From Harmothoe impar (lineage: Eukaryota > Annelida > Polychaeta > Phyllodocida > Polynoidae), in contig OX381707.1 in NCBI GenBank assembly GCA_947462335.1, forward strand, positions 67,927,740 through 67,991,739: a DNA stretch of 64,000 bases, read 5' to 3'. The notes under the pieces were generated by a model, which ran no database searches, had not been told where the DNA came from, and saw only the letters and a program-made list of their open reading frames with translations. How positions within the stretch are numbered: position 1 is the stretch's first letter; every line of letters starts with the position of its first letter. The translations under genes were made by a program, and so were the position numbers. Positions 56,217-64,000 of this stretch are shown here, in pieces.

Positions 56217-56288
56217 CTCTGTGGCCTCTCTGTCTGAGGCATAGTGCAAGAGATCAGAAGGTTGTGAGTTCGATCCTCACTCATAGCA
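56217..56288 (+). repeat. tRNA-like SINE head
   Basis: TGGCCTCTCTGTCTGAGGC as A box region and GAGTTCGATCCTCAC as B box, at tRNA spacing. Confidence 0.5.
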
Positions 56289-56584
56289 ACATATTTAGAG
56301 CAATGTTGGTTATGTGATGGAAAACCTCTGTGTAGTTTTAGTATGTGTTGTAAAACCTTTTTCAAGGTTTACAGCAAAAGCTACAGTTCCAAGGAGGTCT
56401 TCTAGCTTATACTCTATCCTTTGGAAACAGTTTTATATTGGGCACAAATGAAGAGTTTCGTTGCAAAACGCAACAAATCCATTCCAGAATTGAAGCATGT
56501 AGTGATTTCTTTAAGGCTGCCATATTGGCAATTATAGTGCCTTGGATATAATGCGTACACCAGAGAGGACCTAAAGACTCTGCA

Positions 56585-56655
56585 GTTAACCATGACCAAA
56601 GAGGTGCCTGTCCTCTGGTCAGTGTAGTAGGTTCGTATCCCACCCTGACAACCTC
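56585..56655 (+). repeat. tRNA-like SINE head, degenerate
   Basis: B-box-like TAGGTTCGTATCCCACCC with a weak A box upstream. Confidence 0.35.
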
Positions 56656-57083
56656 GGATTTTTCGCCCACAAAATCTGTTTATTTAGGGCTATAGTAATG
56701 TCTTCCTGTATATACATTACTATGGATGGAGTATAAGCTAGAAAAACCTCCTTGGACCTGTTTTTTTAGATGATCTCAGATATCAAGATAATCGACTTTA
56801 AGATAATCACTTAATTTAAGATTGGAAAGATTTTCTTGTCCACGTTCCTGGGACAGTCTATCCCTACGGATTTAGTTTAGGGCTATTCAAAACCCCAAAA
56901 AAACGTAATATAACGTTGTCATAACGTTATACACCCTAACGTTTTTATATAACGTTAATATAACGTTATTTTGAGTCAACGTTTTAACGTCAGATAACGT
57001 CATATTTCCGTCATTCTATAACGTTTACCAAACCTTCAGAAAACGTTATTGTAACGTCAGATGACGTTTTTTTGTTAGCTGGG

Positions 57084-59984
57084 CTACTTTGCCTCTCTAG
57101 TGTACGCACATAGATTAGGCTGTGAAGGGTTTTCTTTTGTTCTAGGAAATTGATACATGCATATATACCATAAATATAAAGTAAAATATCTATAATTGTT
57201 GAGCAATTTATGTTTTTCTCATTAATAATTGGTGGGAAAGTGTCCTTTTTGGGCATTTATACCCATAAATACCATTAAATCAGGGAGAATAGAACACTCA
57301 GCAACACTTCTCAATGGCTAATTGTGGTTACTATTGTTGTCAGTCTTGCAATATAGTAATATTTTGTAGACATACTGTACTAGAAACCATCAATTGTTGG
57401 TTATAGATCCATTATGCTTGATAATATGGGATAAATCCTCCAAATGTCGGCCATTTTGGATCAAGAAATATACTTTAGATCGGATTTTGAGAAGCCCGGC
57501 CCCAAAAAGCATGATTTTGTCATACATTTCGCATAGAACAGCTGACTTTTATCACATATAGTCCTCTTATTATTACAATAGACACATATTTTCTTAAGGG
57601 GACCCCAATCTGTACCGTTTTCATCATCACTGTCAGCATTTCATATTTTGTACAAGTAAATTTTCATGTTTTTGGTAGTTTGATCATGCTGTGCAAGTAA
57701 TGGGGTGAAATATCCATTTTGAGCCCCCCCAAAAAAGAGCAAAAATTCAACATTTCGCTACCAACTTTGAATGAGTCTTTTTCAGAGACCAGACTAGATA
57801 CAATGCCCTAAATGGTCTCATTTGAAAGATAATTTAGTTTCTGAACTACCCCACTTGACACATTTAGCTAAAAGGTGTCACTCTGGTTGTCATGGCAACT
57901 TTGCCTTGTAAAACAGTGAATAATTTGAAATTTCAACATTTTAGAATCCTCGTTGCCATGGCAACAGAATCCACAATTTTTCAAAACTTCACCCGACCTA
58001 GGGGACTCTTTTTTTTCTCTGTGCATGTCCAGTGTTCACTTTTAGTTGATACTTGAAAACAATGTTGAACATATGTTCTAGCTGACAACCAGAACTAAGG
58101 CACTCATTTCAGATTAGTGTGAATAGTTCAACTCTAAATAACGCTATTATCCCACAAGAGACACTGTAATCACTCAAGTCGGTCACTGCAAATGAACCTC
58201 TGGAGTCTTATTAATGGTAAAAAAGGTGACCTTGGGACCAGTTGAAATCAATATAATGAATCAGTTGTGATTGTTTCTTCGCTCAATTAATATCTCTTTT
58301 TTTCTTTGTGTGATTCCTATTCTGTAGGTCTTAACTTTCAAAAATTACGTGAGATATAGGGGTGGGCAATTGGGGCATTTTGGTTTGAGTCGTAAACACT
58401 GTTAAAAACAGTGTCAAATGGGTGGGTGGATGCTGAAAACGGACTAAAAATCAGTGACGTAAATTGAGGGGTGGGACTGCCATCCGTAGATCCATAATAT
58501 GGCCATGTGCCGCATCATTTTGATTGAGGCTGAGGTTTGATTTGTTTTTATTGAAAAACATTTCCTTTAGGGAGTATTAATAGTTTTACAGTTCATATCA
58601 TAATAAGTATGCAATTTTAATGCATTTCAAGATTCTTTGTGGACTGTATGTGTGGCCTTCACCCATGATGCAAAACTTGGGTCTATAAACCTTGCTTTGT
58701 GACCGCCCAAGAAGTTAAATGTATCAACATATCAAGGCGTAATTAAGTGTGTATTGGCGGAGGAGGAGGCTGGACAATCCACCCACTCATTGCCTTTCGT
58801 CATAGTTATATACCTTGTGTGAGAGGACCCCGGGAGGACCCGGCCATCTCTGCTGTGAGGGCATTAGGGCATTATTAGTGATAATGTTAGCACCTACAGC
58901 TACTAAGGAGGAGGTGGGCTCCATCCCTTTGTTGGTGTCATCATAGGCCATAACACCTTATGAAAGGAGAGAGTGGTATTATTATTCTGTATTAGCAAGA
59001 TTATCACTGTACAAGCCATTTTGTCTGTTACCAGTGCTCCTTCCTCTGCTTACTATAGCAGCCAGCTGGTTTGATTTTGATACAAAGGTCTTGACTTTGA
59101 ATGCATGCCAAGGTTGTTTGGTGCACACACCATTATAAAATTAGTTGGTTAGTCAAAATTTGTGATAGTATACAGTTCAGTTGTAAATTTCCTGTACATA
59201 ATCTACAATTTTATAGGGTAATCCAAAATGATTTTGTATGCATTTTTAGTTTTTCTAAGTGAATCCTATATCCTTGACCAACTCGGAAAAAAATCAACTG
59301 TGTGACCTTGGCATGGGTTCAAAGTCAGGACCTTTGTATTGAATTGCCGGTGTCCTAACCACTCCCCCAATCTGGACAGTTGATATACAGGATATAACAA
59401 TTACTCAAGTATCACCAATTCAAAAAGTGATGACCCCTACAACTGTCCATTTTGGACATGCCAGGAACCAGTTTCAGCTATAGGTCTCACAAAGGAGAAT
59501 CACTGCAACTCGCTATAGTCAAGACTGGAGAATTTGGCGAAGCGGCCAAAGAGAAATTTAATTGATAAAACTGCAGGGGGTCATTAGGAGAGTGTAACCT
59601 TCCAGGGGGGAGTACCCCTAAAATGTCATGTGGTAATCTTTATCACCTCCAGGGTCCACTATCTCTCATAAATGACCACTATAAACCTTTGATGTCTGAG
59701 AGTGTGATTGTCAGAATAGGGTGAGTTGCTCTTAAATGAACATTTAAATGGGCTGTATACAAGGTGTGAAGTGATGGTATCTGATGTTAATGAGCTAACA
59801 CCTAAAATTGAAGATTACGACCTCGATCTCAGAGGGGAGTCTCGCCAAATTCTCCGGTCTTGACTATAGTGAGGAATAGCACTTCAATTAAAACACTGGA
59901 AGAAGTGGCTCATGAGGTGTGAGGAGTGGTTTATTTGAGGTCTCAATATTACCACTGACCGCAGTGGTAATAAAATCTCTGTCT
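57084..59984. other. No gene seen
   Basis: AT-rich. One decayed tRNA-like stretch on the minus strand at about 59298-59365 (GGGGGAGTGGTTAGGACACC). A phrase 'GCCAAATTCTCC' and 'CAAGACTGGAGAATTTGGC' face each other at 59520 and 59845, possibly the ends of a small element. No ORF is convincing. Confidence 0.4.
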
Positions 59985-60069
59985 CTCTCTGCCTCTGTCT
60001 CTCTCTGTCTTTCTCTGTCTCTGTCTGTCTGTCTGTCTCTCTCTATCTCTCTGTCTCTCTGTCTCTCCC
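59985..60069. repeat. (TCTG)/(TC) microsatellite
   Basis: Runs of TCTCTGTCTCTG and TCTGTCTGTCTG. Confidence 0.9.
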
Positions 60070-60369
60070 AGACAAGGTATAGTTAGGATTAGTGAACATT
60101 CAGCAATTGTGTCACTGTTTGTTGGACATAAGACCCACCCACCCCTTTGTCGCTATTCTAAAAATAATTTTTATGCTAGACCAAAAGACCATCCCCCTCT
60201 CGTATCAGTGACATAATCATAAATAATATGCACCAGTTGTTTACGTTGAATCACAGTTTTGTGCTCACTGGGATGTTCCCAAACCCTAATATCTCTTCTC
60301 ATCAACATATCTCCAGACAGACCATTTTATGCCTCCAATCACGTGTCAATGTACGCTTCCGCTTGACCC

Positions 60370-60421
60370 CATTTCCGGTATGCGGCGCATGCGTGGGCGG
60401 AAGGCGATGGCCCGATATAAA
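60370..60421 (+). promoter_or_regulatory. Candidate host promoter
   Basis: Within 52 bases: ATTTCCGGTATG (ETS, minus strand), GCGCATGCG (NRF1-like), GGGCGG (GC box) and TATAAA (60416). This density and the local rise in CpG are unusual in the right half of the window. A G-rich leader follows, but no first exon can be named with confidence; ORFs at 60228-60503 and 60460-60675 overlap and have no known domain. Confidence 0.35.
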
Positions 60422-61270
60422 CACAGGCAGGTGGGGTAGCGGGGGAGGGGGTTGTCTTCTTGGAGCTAGACAATCAATATATACTGCCTACTGCAAGATA
60501 TGACCATGAAGCTATAGGAGCGGACGAATCTGAGTGTCCTATCACATATCGTGGCGGATATAAATATACTCAGCCCACACCAAGAACGCGTAGAGCACGT
60601 GCATGTAGTCTCCATTGCAAGCAAAGCTGGGACACTGATTTTCTTATTGAGTCAGGGATATGCATATGCTCATAGAAACCTATAGTTGTACATGTACAAG
60701 GCATAAACTCCCCACTTATGTTGTTTTGGCTATTTCTGGCCCTTTTCAGGCGTATACCCCTACAGAATAACCAGTTTTGCACCAATTTATTCAAATTGTT
60801 GGTATATGTGAAAAAACATCTTAATAATTCGGGAAATCTCAATTTTTTGTGTATTGGCCCAATATTTTCCGTTTTCTGGCCCTCCGAAGGCCCAAAACCC
60901 CCTAAAAATGTCAAAAACGCTAAAAATGACATGTTTTAAATGCCTCCCATGTGTACTGAGGCAGTAACAGCTTATTCCTAATATCATTTTCTATTAGGTC
61001 TATGGTATAGTCAATTGATTCACGAGGATGTCACTAGATATGTTCCGTATTTTTTTCTCCACAGCCATTTAAGTGTGTTTTGTTAGCAAAATATTCAAAT
61101 GTCATTTCAGGTTGATACCTCTATATAGTAAATAAAGAAGATCCACATGGTCTCTATTGTATCCCAGATTGTGAGGTAACTCTTGTGTCTTCTGCTGGAA
61201 AAAAGAAATTTTGAAAAATATCCAATAATCTTGCCTCCAGGAGCATATGTCTATTGGGATACATATTTTC

Positions 61271-61856
61271 CGTCAAGGAGTCACCCGGAATATTCGTCAC
61301 GGAGTCACCAGCCAACCTGATGAAAATTTAAACCTTCATAGAATTGTTAATACCCAATATATTTAAGTTATCTCTGGTTTTCCTGTGTCCTACCCACTCC
61401 CTCTAATGTTCTAATGCAAAAATCCACCATTTTTATGCTCATTTATACAAGAATTTATTTCCGTCACGGAGTCACCCGGGTGACTCCGTGACGTAAAATA
61501 GGTTAATAGGGGTACTTTAGGCATATACTGTGCAACTTTGGCCTTACCAGATATCACGATGCTTCATATTTCTTAAAGTACACATGATCAGGACACTGTA
61601 GAGTGAATTTAACCAATAATGGGACCATTTTGAGGAAACTAGGGTAAAGTTAAGAGTATATAGTTGAAATGTTCATATTTCTGATAAATGTTCAAAATGC
61701 AAAGGGCTGTATCTCAAAAACTATTACTCAGAGGATATCCATTCTTGGTATGCTTCAAGATATATGTTGGCCCAGCTTGTGAACAAAATTATTAGTTGCT
61801 GTGATGTATTTAAAACATAATGTTCATGATCATGGATTTTTCGTCACGGAGTCACC
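61271..61856. repeat. Five copies of a CGTCACGGAGTCACC motif, two forming a 32-bp palindrome
   Basis: Copies at about 61271 (one variant base), 61295, 61462, 61478 (inverted) and 61842. The 61462 and 61478 copies abut as a perfect palindrome centred on CCC|GGG. The spacing is irregular and the sequence between is unrelated AT-rich DNA. Confidence 0.8.
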
Positions 61857-62589
61857 TGAAAAATGGACAATAAACTTCACGAGGCGATCAAAACTGAACT
61901 ACTAGGGTTAGAAATGTATCAAAAAATGTTCCAAGGAGCCAAGATATATACCTTTCAATATACTAAACTTGTCTAAACATACTAAGAACTTTCTGATTTG
62001 TCCTTCCTCTATCCTAAAACAACATAAGTCAGGACTTTGAGCCCGTGGGAGTTCAGTGTAAACAATATCCAATGTTGGAGCTCCTCTACATATGTAATAT
62101 GGACGTATCTTGAATCGGAGAGGGTGCGTTCTTGTAGGCAATTAATGAATGATACGATTTTGTAACTTTTTAGATCGACCATGATACCTAATTTCAAAGG
62201 GGTATACACCAACATTAAATACGAATTGCTCCCCGAATGGGTCTTTTCCCTAACCTGGTCACATACGGTGTTTTAGAAAGAAATACGATTTTTAAACCAG
62301 GTCATGTTTAGATGGCTACTCATCAGGCTTCCTTTCCTAGATTTCATCAGTTAGCGTCAGCCCACCTGTTTTGTTCAATTTATAACCTCCTCTTCTCACC
62401 AGCTACACACATTGCATATGTATGCCTATCATTACATGCCACTCTTTCTGTCTGAGCGTCTTTGTCTGTCTCTCTGTATATGTGTGTGCGTCTCTCTCTG
62501 AGCCACTCTGGATGTCTTTGTCGGGATGTTTGTCTGTCTGCCTCTGCTTGTCTCTTCTTATCTCTGCCTATCTCTGTATGTATGTCTCT

Positions 62590-62778
62590 CTCTCTATCTC
62601 TCTCGTTCACTCACTCACTCACTCACTCACTCACTCACTCACTCACTCACTCACTACCAATACATATATAAAAATGTCTCTCTCTCTATCTCTCTCGTTC
62701 ACTCACTCACTCACTCACTCACTCACTCACTCACTCACTCACTCACTCACTCACTCACTCACTCACTCACTCACTCAC

Positions 62779-62827
<49 letters not shown>

Positions 62828-62832
62828 CTCTC
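62590..62832. repeat. (TCAC)n and (TC)n microsatellites
   Basis: Two (CTCA)n runs, separated by a duplicated TCTCTCTCTATCTCTCTCG phrase, then a long (TC)n run. ORFs here are artefacts. Confidence 0.97.
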
Positions 62833-64000
62833 TCTCAAAATGTTTCTGTTTGATCTCTGCCCTATTTAATATAAACCGTGATGTTTGCATCGATCTGTTG
62901 TTGGAGACGCTCACACTGTAGAGTAAACAGAATGCCGCAAGCAATTATACATAAAAAAGTACCCAGCCCACGCCCACGCCCGATAGGCAATTTCTTACCC
63001 AAGATAAAGATGGGGGGTGGGAAAAACACTTCTGTAGATACTAACAACCCCACAGAGAGCTACTGGCCTCCTATAGAGACAAAGGGGATCACCAGGGAGT
63101 AGGCGAGGAGTGGTTTGTATTAGAAAAAAATTGTGATGTTGGCTTGCTTATTTATCTAAGGATTCTGGTCGTCTATGTATATATGTATTGGTAAATCCAT
63201 TGATGTAAACATTGCTCTGTAAGGTTATCGGGACATATAAATCACACTCTCTTTGTGTATGGTACCATCACACCAAGTAGGACATCATCATAATAACGCC
63301 TTATCAGAATGGATGTGTTATTGAACCTCATTTCTCAGTCCCCTCTCAGTTATGATTCATAAACATGTAGTAAAGCTTAATGCATCATAGTCATAAAATG
63401 AGCACTTGGGGAATGTTCAATAGGCACACTGGATTTTACATTGATTGTGACCCCAGTGTATTCACGTTATTAAACTTGGTGAGTGTGGTAGACCAACATT
63501 TTTGTCAATTAAGTCAATAGAAAGCATGGGACAACATAGAATAGAATCTACATAGAAGATCAAGAACGGGATGGCTACTACCGCATAGTAGGCCCATAGA
63601 AATGCGTGCCCAGTTTACCATGTTCATCACATTCAATAGAGCATTTGCAGTAGTCCTGAAAGCATGTCGAGTCATTTACTTTCGTCATCAAATAACCGTC
63701 TCACTGAGTCACGGAGACACATTCAATCCCACAGATCCGGAGTTGCCTCTTGACAAAAGGTCAGCTATAAGTGGCCCTATGTGTAGAAAGCAAGAGGGGT
63801 GCTCCAAATGTAGGCTTAGAGCATTGCTACGGTATGTGACGTCACTGTTTGCATGGAGATGACGCACGTATCGTACCTAGCATATGGCAATCGCATCTCT
63901 CAATCGCAGCAAGCCTTGCGTCACCACTAATTATGAAGCATGTTTCTGATATTTCCAATCTTGTATTTATTAACGATAGAATACAGTAATCGTCAAATGG
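62833..64000. other. No gene seen
   Basis: Ordinary AT-rich sequence with short, unremarkable ORFs. Confidence 0.4.

Larger units (their letters stand above)
54466..57083. mobile_element. 2.6-kb element with AACGTT-rich ends
   Basis: CCCAGTGAACAATAACCGT at the left and, inverted, CCCAGCTAACAAAAAAACGT at the right mark the ends. Dense AACGTT/TAACGTTA palindromes fill 54481-54612 and 56905-57070. The interior holds SINE heads and one foldback element but no transposase-like ORF, so it is a non-autonomous carrier. The end motif is like that of the 3199-4095 element. Confidence 0.6.

Noticed and set aside
62380..62921. ORFs through the TCAC/TC repeats
   Set aside because: Simple-sequence artefacts open in all three frames.

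Overview
The window is AT-rich, intron- and transposon-dominated DNA from an animal, most likely a marine invertebrate. The evidence is GT-AG splice sites, TATA and AATAAA signals, tRNA-derived SINE heads, a 5'-truncated LINE, many MITE-like elements and microsatellites, and no prokaryotic operons. I cannot name the species from sequence alone. Almost no ordinary host gene is visible; the best host candidate is one exon with a membrane segment near 4.8 kb.

The centre (24.35-45.49 kb) is a set of nested insertions that can be read from their junctions. A tandem array of about 3.3-kb units (A-D, 14.3-24.3 kb) has its fourth unit split by an insertion (24350-45487) with GGGGATCCA ends. Inside that lies an 18.9-kb element (25383-44269) with long inverted repeats and a 6-bp target duplication TCTATC. 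Inside that lies a complete 9.5-kb element (30426-39961) with about 450-bp inverted repeats and its own 6-bp duplication AGCATC. The last two share a near-identical 98-bp terminal module starting AGTAGTATAG. Six-base duplications and AG...CT ends are Polinton/Maverick-like.

The inner element carries three intact genes. One is a 1375-aa protein with zinc fingers, an OTU-like region, a 3'-5' exonuclease and a family B DNA polymerase with an inserted Vsr-like nuclease. The second is a 525-aa protein ending in two PC4-like single-strand DNA-binding domains. The third, divergent from the other two, is a 249-aa protein made of two tandem death domains. I see no retroviral-type integrase, packaging ATPase, protease or capsid gene, so this is not a standard Polinton. 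The outer element has no polymerase. It carries an alanine-rich 374-aa protein, a 117-aa protein with an internal duplication, a promoter-to-poly(A) unit without a long ORF that ends in an array of perfect hairpins, and a triplicated 0.38-kb repeat into which the inner element inserted. It looks like a non-autonomous partner of the inner family.

The inverted repeats of both elements are dense arrays of what look like canonical animal promoter motifs: ETS, CRE, E-box and CCAAT in the inner; octamer, GC-box, E-box, CCAAT and forkhead in the outer. The rest of the window (0-14 kb and 45-64 kb) is mainly dispersed repeats: a 3.9-kb element with 0.64-kb inverted repeats, TA-flanked CACTGAA elements, foldback elements with 9-10-bp duplications, ACGTTGG- and AACGTT-rich elements, SINE heads, palindromes and microsatellites.
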